Assembly: GCA_022497155.1 (NCBI GenBank)
Contig: MU385712.1
Location: 867,765 to 931,764 of the forward strand
DNA from: Whalleya microplaca
Taxonomy: Eukaryota > Ascomycota > Sordariomycetes > Xylariales > Xylariaceae
Direction of reading: 5' to 3'
DNA: 64,000 nucleotides
Positions 24,727-35,900 of this stretch are shown piece after piece (position 1 is the first letter of the stretch; each line of letters begins with the position of its first letter). The notes under the pieces were generated by a model. That model was given only the letters and a program-made list of their open reading frames with translations, was not told where the DNA came from and did not search any database. Made by a program: the position numbers and the translations under genes.

Positions 24727-25026
24727 TGTGGTGGGACAGGGTGTCGGGGTGAAGCGAAAGTGAGATATCAGGTCAAAAAATGAGTGTATATTAGCTGCCA
24801 GAGCTGTGTGTATATATAACTATCTGACTATCTGGTGATATCTATTGTAAAAAAGTGAAAGAGATGTGAGGGAAAAGGTCAGCTAAATACAGGTATGTGA
24901 TCCACTGTAAAATGCCCTGTGGAGTGCCCTGTGGATACCCTGTGGAGTGCCCTGTGACGTGGCTCTAGGGGGCTTCTAGTGGCTCCTAAGCTGCTGTCAA
25001 TACCCGTAATCCCCTGCCCCATTACA
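24727..25026 (+). repeat. Solo LTR, family B, copy 1
   Basis: A 300-bp block starts TGTGGTGGGACAGGGTGTC and ends CCCCATTACA, flanked by the 4-bp duplication CTAG (24723-24726, 25027-25030). Its ends match those of the copy at 29270-29501 (TGT..TGGGAC.GGGTGTC and CCCCATAACA). The middle has four imperfect copies of a GTGCCCTGTGGA unit at about 24911-24957. Orientation is given by the TG..CA ends. Confidence 0.75.
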
Positions 25027-25604
25027 CTAGATATGTATCCCTTTTGTGTATAAGCGGAGTGTTCAAAGAGCATCTTTCAAATGCAACAATTTGAGACACT
25101 TCTGCATCCTTGCACTACCTAAAATCAACCCTCTGGCGTGCTACAATACTTTTATGTGAGTTCGTTTATTGAGAGGAACAAGTTGAGAATCAAGTACTGA
25201 TGATTTGGCAACTATTAACCCAGTCGTTTCCTGTTATCAGCTCCCGAGATATTGCGCGTTTGTTCCGAGCTGACCTATGAGGTCGGACCCTACGGATTAC
25301 ATAAATCCTATAGGATTGAAGGTGTTGTCTTGTATTGGGAGTGAGTCGATGGCAAGGCTATGGTGACCAAAAAGGTTGTTTTGATGATGGTGGAGTTCAC
25401 TCCCTGTGACTAGGTAACAGATTCCTTTTGAGCTGAAGGGCATGGTCCGTGCCCCAGGCTAGATTAGATGAACTCCAGTCTGCAGCTAACTCAGAATCTC
25501 CACCTTCGATACAACTCTTTTGCCTCTGCCTTCACTCCCCAACCAGACCCCAACACCTCCCATCCACACCTCTAGCTCTCTATCACACACACAACACACA
25601 CAGC

Positions 25605-25693
25605 ATCCACATGGCGTAAAGTTTTGTGCGCCTGTCAGCGTATTCACGCTTAGTAGCGTTTGAATGCGAGTGGGTTCAAGTCCCGCTGTAGTA
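25605..25693 (+). tRNA. Possible tRNA-derived (degenerate) sequence
   Basis: A good T-arm/B-box (GTGGG TTCAAGT CCCGC, 25670-25686) follows an A-box-like arm (TGGCG...GCGCC, 25612-25632), and a run of T lies downstream at about 25698-25703. The acceptor stem pairs at only about four of seven positions and no seven-base anticodon loop forms. It is more likely a tRNA pseudogene or SINE head than a working tRNA. Confidence 0.25.
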
Positions 25694-26888
25694 ACCCCTT
25701 TTTCTCCCGGCTTTCACCTATCAGTTGACAACAGCTTCGCGATAGTGTCGGTCCGGTTAGGTAGAAATTACTCTATTTGTTAGATGGCGCCGACGCTCTG
25801 ACTAATGCCGCATGTAAGGGAGGAATGTAAGGCAGGATGGGTAAAGGATTTCTTATATACGCCCAACGTTAGCTCTACTTCGTACTTCAGCCGTCCCTAT
25901 GCGCTTTAAAGCGTTATATGTACTTAGTAAGTATATATACGGGCCGTTAGCAAATACTGCTACTACTATTACTACAACACACACAGCAGATAGCTTCGTT
26001 TAAAAGAATATAGGACTTTTAGCTACTCTTCTTCAAATGAAGCCTAAAGCCCCGGGTGACGTGTCCATCGTCTCACTATAAGCCACATGTGGTTGTCAGA
26101 GAGGCTAGTCACAGAGTGGGGAGTTAAGCATTAACAGCGAGGCATGAGGGGGTTCAATACGACTATTGATCTCCGGAATCCTTCTATCTCTTGATCTAGT
26201 TGTTTTGCGAGATTCGCTCTCCTGGGCTCAGCCTGGAGCCCTCTTGCTGCGCTTACGCTGCAGACACCCCAGATGCCGCGTGTCCTCGATCTATTAATAT
26301 CGGTTGTTGGATCGAAACCCTTGACAGTGGCAGAGGGGTTGCTAATAGGCCTACTGATTTCTACCTTCTAAGTTCGATTTCTGGTCCTTCAGCTGCCTGT
26401 CTTCCAGTATCGTAATGTGATCTATTTGCCTTATCGTGGTATTCGCCCTTGAGCCGTCACGAGAGGGTTGCGTAGCTTGTGGATGTCCTACAGCTACTTC
26501 CTGAACCGTTCACTCGGTGACTGCCCCTCTGACTTATCCATCTTCAATAGATTATAGATAGAAAGATTGCTCTGCGCGGGAATATATATAACGCCATTCC
26601 TATAAAGTTTGCATATATCAGTGAATTGATAGGTTAGATGCGATCGGTATAAATATTTGTCTAGTTGACTCTAGGTGAATGCACCGCAAATGTCGCTTTG
26701 AGGTGCTATGAGCTGAAGAAAATTCTGTGAAAGCCTATTCAGGTTGATCGAGCCCTGCAATGTTTTTATAATGCAAGGCATGAGCTTGCCTGAAGCATCA
26801 TTCAGCCCAGGGTGTGCCTGCGAAAATCGGGCACCTAAAAGGAGCAGGATAGGCGTCAAAGGATGTGTCTGTAAGAATTGAATATCAC

Positions 26889-28857
26889 TTAGTCATTTGC
26901 TTTTTTTGCGCGGAAAATTGGCTCAATAGCCGCACATCGAGGATCATGATAGCCTGCCGATCGCCACCACGCGGGGGTTTGCTTTACCTGAAAGTGCTGG
27001 TCAAGTGCGACAACCAGAAGAGGTATATCGGCTACAGCGTCCAGTGCTTGCTGTTGACACTCGGCGTGGAGAGCTTTAGTAAGCTGCGTTGCTTGTGCTT
27101 TGGTACCCAATGGCTTGGATTCGATAAAGTCGTAGAGCATAAGGACAGAGATATGTACCGCCAGAGCAGTAAAGGTAAGTACAGGGTCCAAGTGCTCTAC
27201 CGAGGCATGCATTCGCAGCATCGTGATGCGCTGTGCCAGTAACACATTAATACATCGGTGTCGGCGGCAAAATTCGACAGTGGTATCGCGGGTTCTAGCA
27301 AGAGGTCTCTGCTTATGTTCTAGGACCCGTCCACAAATGTGAGCCACGATAACGGTCTCTGTAAAGGACGACAAGTCATCGTTTGGCCTCTCCAGGTCGA
27401 CATCGCGGACCATATCCGTGAGAAAACTCATCTCCCTGGGACGACCACTCGCAAAGTTTGCCTCCGGAGCCGGCAGGAAGGTACGGATCTAGCAGAAAGT
27501 CAATATAATGACACCTAGAAAGGCTGGATTAGGTAGAATAACCATCCGATCGTCGAAGAACATGTGCAATCCATCAACCATACCCGTAAAGCGGTCGATT
27601 GTATATGCCAGCCAGAACGTCCGCCTCTTCGTTTCAATATCTATCCAGTCATCTTGGACTTGCCCCGAAGGACTAAGTTGCGATGAATATTGTTCCTGGG
27701 ACTGCGTAGTGGGAGGGCTTTGGTGTATATCAAGTTCATACATCCTCATCATCTGGACCAAGCGAAAGGCCATTCCAACGGACATCATCCATCGATGGTA
27801 GTCCTCACACGTCAGCTCATAGATCGCAAGCAAGAGCCACGCCTGAGCCAGCTCGATGGATACTTGGTGACTGGATTCTTCTGATTCGATTGTATGTAAA
27901 AGCTGTCTTGTCTCACTGTACAATTGCCGTACGACAACCTGGAACTGGCTAGAGAGTGACGACGCCAATGTCCACATGGCATACTGTAAGCAAGTCTTCT
28001 GCTTGCTCTTATTCGGCTGCTTGGACCAGGAACGGTAGCGATGTGCGTGTAATATCGGTGCAAACATATAGGCACGATCAAAATAGAGCTGATCTCTATG
28101 GGAAATGTCAATATAGCTGTTCTGTAAATCAGCCTTTAACGTCCAAAACCTACAAGTCATTATGCATTATGGGAGTGATCTGAAGTCCAACCCCCATTGC
28201 AAATGGAGACGGTTCCTGAGTATTTTCCAATGCCGGGAAGTCCGAGATTGGAAACGAGTTCTCCATACAGTCCCATGGCCCTGGTTGCATGATGGGGAAT
28301 TGGAATTCCAACGGTTGCGTCCATAGCTGGATATCATCAAATGTCATGGGGGTAGCAGTGGATGTGCTTTGAACTTCATTGCTGTCCATGCTGCCGCCAT
28401 TGTCATTGTCAGAATTAATTTCCTCTTGAGAGGGCGAGCAGGTTCGTGTCTCAGTAGCGGTTGCCTCTTTTTGTTCGTTTAACCGGGCCTGTAGGTCCTC
28501 TGCCATAGCACGGCGTTCCATCAGCGCAAGAGCGAAAGGTAGAAAGTAGAATGATTGACAGTAGGATTTACCTATCTTGTTCTGTAGCGTCTTAAGGTAT
28601 CCCTTTTTTGGTCCTCTGCGCGGGCAGTTGTCTCTCACAATGCAAGTTTTCCCAGAAGTAGCACAAGACATGCATTGCGGTTCTCCCCTATCGCATCTAA
28701 TCCTTTTTCATCGACATTCTTCGCACTTGTCATTCTAGTGTCAGTGTCACAGCTTTTCCAACCCTTGATACAGAGTCTACGACGGGTCAGGATCACCACT
28801 AACCGCGATTCTAAGCTGTGGTTGCCGTGGCTGCGCCACGGTAGCTACATCTGCCAT
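26889..28857 (-). CDS. Zn2Cys6 fungal transcription factor, broken by an in-frame TGA
   Basis: Probable pathway regulator. The model has five exons (28804-28857, 28572-28734, 28192-28499, 27543-28121, 26889-27488; 568 codons). The zinc cluster reads CEECR-stop-KRIRC, then CMSC and a last Cys after six residues: a perfect C2C6C..C2C6C spacing with TGA (28708-28710, codon 27) where a basic residue is normal. A basic tail follows (RRGPKKGYLKTLQNK), a short coiled coil (EDLQARLNEQKE), and the fungal-trans middle domain (LYFDRAYMFAPILHAHRY; RRTFWLAYTIDRF; TFLPAPEANFASGRP). Introns 1, 2 and 4 are well defined; the exon 3/4 join could instead use an acceptor at 28134. As read, only a 26-residue peptide or an N-terminally cut protein without zinc binding would be made. 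It is convergent with the HR-PKS. Confidence 0.85.
28708..28710 (-). other. In-frame TGA inside the Zn2Cys6 domain
   Basis: Codons read Cys-Glu-Glu-Cys-Arg-TGA-Lys-Arg-Ile-Arg-Cys. An arginine (CGA or AGA) is usual here. The only GT..AG span that would remove it is 19 nt, too short for an intron. Confidence 0.85.
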
Positions 28858-29269
28858 GGTTCGAATATGGGTTTGAACGCAGCGCAATCAGCTAAACACT
28901 AACGCCTAGGACGCCAAGATCCAAACGAAATTGTGTAGTCGATAGAGGATAATATATATACTCCGTGCGGATAGTGAAGCCTGCCTCAATTTCTTTGAAA
29001 CTGTAGCTGAATGTGCTGAACCTTCTTACTGCATATCATGTCGCACGACATAACCAACAAGCTTTCGAGCTACGCAGTAGATGTAGGGTCTATTAGTAAA
29101 ACTACGCCGATTTCTGCTTATTGTCCGTATGACCCCTGTATATCACCGGCATTCGGGAGATATCCAAATGCTTATCTGTATAATCTTGTCAGCAACTGGA
29201 ATAGCCACCAACAACCGGTGGGCATCCTAGTCCCGTATAACCTTCCAAGGAAATCAATCCGCCGAGTAT

Positions 29270-29501
29270 TGTCTTGGGACGGGGTGTCAGGGTAAAGGTA
29301 GTAGAAGGGGGGGGAGCCACTACATAGCTAATCGATCAGAGGTAATCAAGGCAACACAAGTGTCACTTGTAACGGCGATTGATCAAGAGGAGGGATGTGT
29401 CTATTATCGGCGACAAGCCGTCTGAGCTGTGTAATCTATCTGAGAGTGAAAAGAAAAAGACAAGCAATATATATGTGCTACGGCACACTAGCCCCATAAC
29501 A
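29270..29501 (+). repeat. Solo LTR, family B, copy 2
   Basis: This 232-bp block starts TGTCTTGGGACGGGGTGTC and ends CCCCATAACA, with a 4-bp duplication GTAT at 29266-29269 and 29502-29505. A heavily mutated homologue lies at 61376-61603. It sits in the promoter region of the regulator and exporter. Confidence 0.8.
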
Positions 29502-30572
29502 GTATCAGAAACCCCCGCAGAGGAATGGAATTATGATCATATAGGAAGCGAACCAGTGCGTTCTCTAGAGGGATCACTTCGTAGTTTTTCCGAACATCAA
29601 TCCTCAAGCTTAATTATAAAGGAAAGATACTATTGTAGTCCCTCAAATGTACAAAGGCGCCGTTTAAAAGTAATGACCATGTTGTAGCCCCTGCCGGCTA
29701 TCCAACACTTCAAGTCTTGCACCAATAACTGCAGCTGTTGGTCCGTATTATGGTATATTGAATATGACATAGAGAGTATTTCATCGCAGCTATTATTTGT
29801 TAAACTATTTACTGCATAACGCGTGTACTACTATAACGATCGCTATAGTTATAAATGGCAAAAGACTATATGGAGGCGGTTATTTGCACGAGCTAGAATG
29901 TTGATGTGACAGCTGCAGCACTTAGCCCGCAAATCGCTGACAGCCAGCAGGGGTTCCAGTATAGTTATTACTTTTGACAGGCGCCCCCGTATACAGGGCT
30001 GATAGAACCCTACAGACCATTGATGAGCCAACCCTCAATAGGGAAGCTATTTAGATCCACTTATCCGTGACAGACACATATGATCCTGCTGGATCTCGAA
30101 AAAAATGCCTGTAGTAGGCATCAGCCACACACCACGTGGAAGACGCGAGGCGCTGTCTTGATGATGGAGCTGGTTGTTCCACGCGTCAGGATTCCCGGTC
30201 CCCCACGCCCGGGATCTTACGTCAGTCTGTATTTTAGATGTGTTGGTGTTGTTGGTCCTGCCTGCAGGACGACCCGGGAAGTGGGTTGATTCGTGTAGAT
30301 GCTACCAACAAACTCTTGGCAGGCGGCAGGTTTAGCCGTGGCATGTTCAGACCAACCCAATATCTCTTCCCTAGCTAGTAGTAGCGAGGGGAAACGATCT
30401 ACACAGTGAACGGCGTACGGGATTATTGCAATATCCCCTCTAAAGGATAAGTCCTACCTGCGTACCTTATCATAAGAGACAAAGAGATAAGTTAGAGGAA
30501 TGCGAGGACATTATATCATTTCCGTACCAAACCTATGACTCGACTGCAGTTGGTCGAGTCCTTTGCTTCATG

Positions 30573-30626
30573 GAGTCAGCTGGGAGGATTAAGTCAGCTG
30601 AGAGAATTAAGGCGGCTGAGAGCCTT
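30573..30626 (+). repeat. Three imperfect 18-bp tandem units
   Basis: Units of the form RAGTCAGCTGRGAGRATT appear three times in a row (the third reads AAGGCGGCTGAGAGCCTT) upstream of the MFS gene. They could be a binding-site array or simple repeat drift. Confidence 0.5.
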
Positions 30627-30876
30627 CGAGTGGCTTGGCTGATTCCGAGCTTTAATCGGAAATGGATTCTCGGATCCGGCGGACGTTAAAGCAGACATCA
30701 CATTATTCCGGTGTGGTCGTATCTTAACACCGCGGGATTACAAATCATGGGTGTATATATGTGCTGTATATGCTGGGGTATGTAGGATGTTTCCCCATAA
30801 AGGACACCACAGAGATATAGAAGCATGTATAACTTGAGTTCATCATCATAATCTATTGGTCTTGAGATATCGTGCC

Positions 30877-32891
30877 ATGTCCGCGAAAAACTCCAGGTAG
30901 GCTACGCTGAAAGTTCACTGTCCTTTCGCTTTGGTTTCCAACGAAGCAGGTTGAATTTTGGATCATTTACTTCCAACAAGAAAATATCTACGATTGATTA
31001 ACCATCATACAGGAAGGTTTCAATCCGGCTACCCTCGGTGCCGGAGCCATCAACCAAGCGGTACAGCAAACGAATCTCAACGACATTTGATCCGGACAAC
31101 GCAGAATCCCTAGCAAATTGGAGACGAAAGACATCGCAATGGGACTTTGGCTCCGAGCTCGATCTCCTAGTGGGAACCCCCGATGCCCTGAACCGCCCCC
31201 ATGGTCGGCCTGAAGATCGCTTCACGTTCCTCGAAAACGCATCGGAGGAAGATACAACTACGGGCGCGCTGAGGAAGAAGGGATCTGCATACCCGCAACA
31301 CCAATTCGCCTTCTCAGAACACGATCTCCCGAGCGTAGACGAAAATCAACCACCAGGGGAAGGTGACGAAGCGGCATCGCAGAAAGAGGTCTACCCAGGT
31401 CTGGCGCTGCCGCTATGGCGCGAAGTAGCTTTTATCATCGTCATCTGCCTATCCATGTTCACGACGCAACTAGGCCTAGGTCAAGTGCTGTTGCTGCTCC
31501 CGAGCATCGGGCGAAGTTTCAACGTCTCGAACGCCGGAGACTTGAGCTGGCTCGTGGCCGGCTACAGCCTGACAGTCGGGACCTTCATCCTCGTCTCAGG
31601 GCGGCTGGGTGACATCTACGGCTATAAGCGCATGCTGTGCATAGGGTACGCATGGTTCGCGGTCTGGACCATGATCTCCGGCCTCAGCATCTACAACAAG
31701 GAAAACGGCTACGTCATGTTTGTGTTTGCGCGTGTGCTGTCGGGCATCGGCCCCGCCATCACGATGCCAAATGGGCTCGCCATCTTCGGCTCGGCCTACC
31801 CGGACGGTATGCGCAAGGCCATGGCGTTTGCTCTCTTTGGCGCCTGCGCGCCCTCGGGCTCCATCGTCGGCGCAACGTTCTCGGCGCTGTTCGATCTCGT
31901 GTGGTGGCCGTGGACCTTCTTCTCCTTCGCTGTTGTACTGGCTATCCTGGCCGTCCTCGTCCCCGTCTTCGTCCCGTCGATTCCGCGTACCCGCGCCTCG
32001 CCAACCACGTGGACGGAGATGCTTCAGGCTCTTGACCTGCTCGGCGGCGTCGTGGGCATCACGTCGCTTGTCCTCATCAACTTCGCGTGGAACCAAGCCG
32101 TAGTGGTCGGCTGGAGACATGATCGAGACTACGTATATATCTGTCTTCTGCTCGGAATAATCCTACTCCCGTGCTTTTTTCTCATCGAGACCAAGATTGC
32201 CACCGAACCGCTCATCCCTTTCGCAGCCCTGAATAGCGACGTCGCCTTCGTCATGGCGTGCATAGCCTGCGGCTGGGGCTGTTTTGGTATCTGGCTCTTC
32301 TACCTGCTTCAATTTTATGCAAATCTACGACACGGCAGTCCTCTTCAGATCTCGGCATGGTTCAGCCCAATTCCCGCATCAGGCTTTGCCGCATCTATCA
32401 CCACTGGTATTATCCTGGGGAAAGTACGATCGAGCATCGTTATGGTCATGCCAATGACGTTTTTTCTGATTGGAGTTATCCTTGTGGCCGTAGCCCCCGT
32501 GGAGCAGACCTACTGGGCCCAGACCTTCGTCTGCAGTCTCATCATACCGTGGGATATGGACATGTCGTTCCCGGCCGGAACCATCATTATGTCGGCGTCT
32601 CTCCCCAAGCAACATCAAGGAGTGGCGGCGAGTCTAATCAACACTGTTGTCAATTACAGCGTCTCACTTGCCCTTGGGTTCGCCGGCACGGTCGAGATGC
32701 AAGTCGATCATGGCGGGCTCACAGAGACGGACGACTTGCTCAGAGGCTACAGAGGAGCATTGTACCTAGGTATTGGACTGACAGGGCTCGGCCTTTTCAT
32801 CAGCATCATTTTTGCTTTCAAGCAGGCGTGGAACGACCCGGAGACGAGAAGGAAGAGAAGATCGGCAAGCTTGAAGCTGCCAGATAAGTGA
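30877..32891 (+). CDS. MFS drug:H+ antiporter-like exporter (DHA2-like)
   Basis: Membrane exporter of 632 aa in two exons (30877-30896, 31013-32891). The long frame has no ATG near its 5' end. A 20-nt first exon (MSAKNS + AG) spliced over a 116-nt intron (GTAGGC..ATACAG) supplies one in frame. A soluble N-terminus of about 120 residues is followed by 12-14 membrane spans. The MFS signature GRLGDIYGYKR follows span 2, and VLSGIGPAITMPNG resembles the antiporter motif. The C-terminus is short and basic. It probably exports the polyketide or gives self-protection. It is divergent from the regulator and marks the likely right border of the cluster. Confidence 0.92.
30897..31012 (+). other. Intron of the MFS transporter
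   Basis: The 116-nt intron has donor CAG/GTAGGC and acceptor ATACAG/GAAGG. It was inferred because the main frame lacks an ATG and the splice gives a continuous frame from a good start (GCC ATG T). Confidence 0.7.
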
Positions 32892-33692
32892 TCCTGGGAA
32901 CGAGAAATCTAATTTGCACCTTAGTTCTGCCTTGTTATTTGCACCTTACTAACAAACAACAAGCACTCACTTATTCCCAATCGCCACTCTACTTGATATA
33001 CTTGAATAAAATTTATTGTGATAGAGTAGTAAGGTGCCCTGGCCGCCAACCCTAGGACCTCATAACAACTTAATACTTTGCCATTTCGAGTAACACACAA
33101 GACTTTTTCTATGCGAACATTTTGACATAAACATATCCTGTCCGAGATCATATATTTACTCACGTTACCCAAGGAACTCCCCCGCTGAAAGAACTATCGC
33201 GAGTGCGATCAACAAGCAAGTACCTACTTAGGTAACCGTCTTAGCAATGATAGCAATGACGACAAGAATACCTATTAAGTAATTAATTAAAATGCGCATT
33301 TCATCGGTTGTAATCGATCTTATATTTTTGTTTTACTTTACTTAAATTAAGAAATTCTCGACTGGCTTGTCACCGATATACGTGTTATTATCATTAAGCT
33401 CATTCTGCTCTACATATGTTTTCTTACCTATCTTTGGCGATCTTTGACGACCGCTCGGTTAAGAGATATGCGTTAGCGGAACAACTGAGGTACTGGGGCT
33501 TAAAGCTCATCGCCTATTAAATATAGACGGGACGAAAAATAGTAAACAGAATAAAAAGCGCAAGCAAGAATCGAAGTGACTTTAAATAAGAACCGGGCTT
33601 TTATATGTAAATAAGGTTGGTGTTGGAATAACGCTTAGTTTAGCCGTACGATCAGGGGTAGATTACTAAGCTACCCTAGCGCGAAAAGATTT

Positions 33693-33900
33693 TATCACAC
33701 TTACAACTAAAGGGCAGCGCGCAGCTCTAAATAGGAGGTCTTGAATTGACTATTGTTGTAAGCTCTAAGGAGGAGGAAAAACCAGTTGTGTGTGAGGGAT
33801 CCTAGTAATACCCTAATGGAGCTTCGGATCGGCGTAACTGTTAATCCGGTGGACCCCTATAACAGCCCCTATAACAACCTCTGAGCCTGGCTCTGTGACA
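33693..33900 (-). repeat. Solo LTR, family A
   Basis: On the minus strand this 208-bp repeat starts TGTCACAGAGCCAGGCTCAG and ends AAGTGTGATA. It is flanked by a perfect 5-bp duplication GATTT (33688-33692, 33901-33905). It matches both LTRs of the element at 59069-61325 and is much less mutated than the right one. Confidence 0.88.
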
Positions 33901-35114
33901 GATTTTCATATCTTCTCCGTACGAGGAATTCCCTCACTTTCTTTCGTTAAGACATATAGCAATACAGATCAATTACAACCCAATCGTTCGCGCGATACCT
34001 ATACCATGGTGTGAAGCCCATTTAACAGTTGGCGTATATCTATAAACTATAGAGTCCTGTTCGGACTCGGGTCCCGACTCCCAACAACCTGTTATCTTAC
34101 GAAAAGTTAACTTTTCATTCTCAACTCCGTTACTTTAGCAAAAATTTTACAACTACTATTTTAATGTTTTCCTTAAGATTTCATAAGCAAGGGTTAAGCC
34201 TCTTTTAAGTAGTACCTAGTCAGGCCTAAGTGAAGCGACAAGAGATGAGATGGAGGTTTGGCGAGGGCAACTTTTAGGCGACGTACCATGTTTCGATACG
34301 ACTTAAATTCATACGCTTACGCCGTACAACACACGAAATTAGCTACTTATATACAATCACACTGTGTCGTACATCAGCTGATTACTTCCTTTTTCTTATT
34401 TGCTCGCCATGACGTTGCGCATAAAACGGTGCTTATGTGTCTGCAGCTGATGGCGTTGTTGGTGCAAAGCTACACCAACCCACAGTTCGGAGTGTGTCCG
34501 ACACAGCGATGTCAACCGTATGTAAGTCATCCCTACAGATGCCTAAGGGCCGTAAATTAAACCATATTCTAGCAGAATTGGGTGTACCAAAGCGACCTTA
34601 CCTGCGGTTTGTTCGCAAAGTGCTGCCGACGTTGGTACAGCTAGACCAGAGGCTTGTATTTATTCTGTAGATCGAAACTTATCCAATAAACCATCGCCCA
34701 ATTAATTTGGCAGATTAAAAGGCAGAGTAGGAAAGTACTGAGCTGCTGCAACTGTCGATTGTGGCAGATGTTGTGGATCTATTTGCTGAACTCACGCCCG
34801 CCGAGAGAGAGGCGCTGTCTCAAGTGGCCTGCCGGCCCTCCTCCTGTCGGAACCACCGGTGATCCTAGCGGCGTAGACAACCAAAACGGCCTTGCCTTTG
34901 GAGTCTTACCGTAAGTTCGGGTCTACTAAGAATCTCATCTCACTGCGAGCTTGTGCTAGACTATTTCTCATTGAGAAAGTATTCATTGGGGACGGTATGC
35001 TGCTTAACACCACATAGAAGCTGCTCACTCCTGACAAATCATAGGATCAATACTCGCCGGCTTTGTATGTCTCTGAGTCTTAGAACATCCTTTCTGATGA
35101 ACTACATCATCAGC

Positions 35115-35130
35115 TTAGGGTTAGGGTTAG
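35115..35130 (+). repeat. Interstitial telomere-like tract
   Basis: TTAGGGTTAGGGTTAG, 2.7 copies of the fungal telomere unit, lies in gene-poor DNA. Confidence 0.6.
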
Positions 35131-35900
35131 CGTACGACTGGTGTTGCTGCCACTGTATTAACATAAAAGGTATCTATATCCTCTAGTGAAACTATCGACT
35201 GAAGCCAACTGGTCCGCTCAGAAGGCACACAGTCCTTATCGTCATATTGATGAAGAGAGATTGCAAAATCTTACGAGGTAGGGAAGATCTCGGCACTTGC
35301 AGACTGACGATTGGACTGATGCCAATCAGGGAGAATCGTTCGTACTACTAAAGTCAGCACAGAGATTGAGTATCGATTTGACTCACGCAACGGCAATCTC
35401 ATTGTTGATAAGTCCCACATGTTTCAAAGTGTTTATAACTAGCGAGGCAATGTCGTAAAGGTCGTTATTTCTGGGTTTCTATGCCGTTTTAGAGGCCTCT
35501 GTGACATGAGGATTATCTAAAAGCAAATTTACTTGATTCTAAGGGATGTTATAACTGCCAAGTTCTCGTTGAATGTGATATTCTACATTCCTACACGACA
35601 CAAAGCAGCCCTATCGTTAAGCATTTCACTGAATCCTTACACTACACTGGGAATGCTGGAGAATGGGGCATATTTGGGGAAATTACTTACCTAGTTGGGT
35701 TTATATGTATGCTCTATTTATTCTGTAACCGTACAGATTCTATCTGGAGCCTGCGCGCGGCAGGTTGTCCTCGGACTTGCTTAGGGATGGTTAGGTCCCC
35801 CTTAAAAATCATTAACTAGACTCGCCTGTTTTTACCCAGCAATTAGTCTACCAAGCTCACACTTAGAAACGTGGGATGCTGCATCTGTGTATGGGAAACT

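Larger units (their letters stand above)
24442..26888. other. Gene-poor region with solo LTR and tRNA-like sequence
   Basis: This 2.4-kb region lies between the HR-PKS and regulator 3' ends. It holds a solo LTR (24727-25026), a CA-rich run near 25590-25602 and a tRNA-like segment (25605-25693). No protein gene is supported. Confidence 0.5.
28858..30876. promoter_or_regulatory. Bidirectional promoter region between regulator and MFS transporter, with a solo LTR
   Basis: This 2-kb gap separates divergent starts. It contains the family B solo LTR (29270-29501) and a short triple repeat at 30573-30626. No gene is supported. Confidence 0.45.
32892..35900. other. Gene-poor region with solo LTR and telomere-like tract
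   Basis: In this 3-kb stretch I see only the solo LTR at 33693-33900 and a TTAGGG tract at 35115-35130. Scattered short frames on the plus strand (34258-34670, 34953-35186) lack any domain. Confidence 0.5.
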
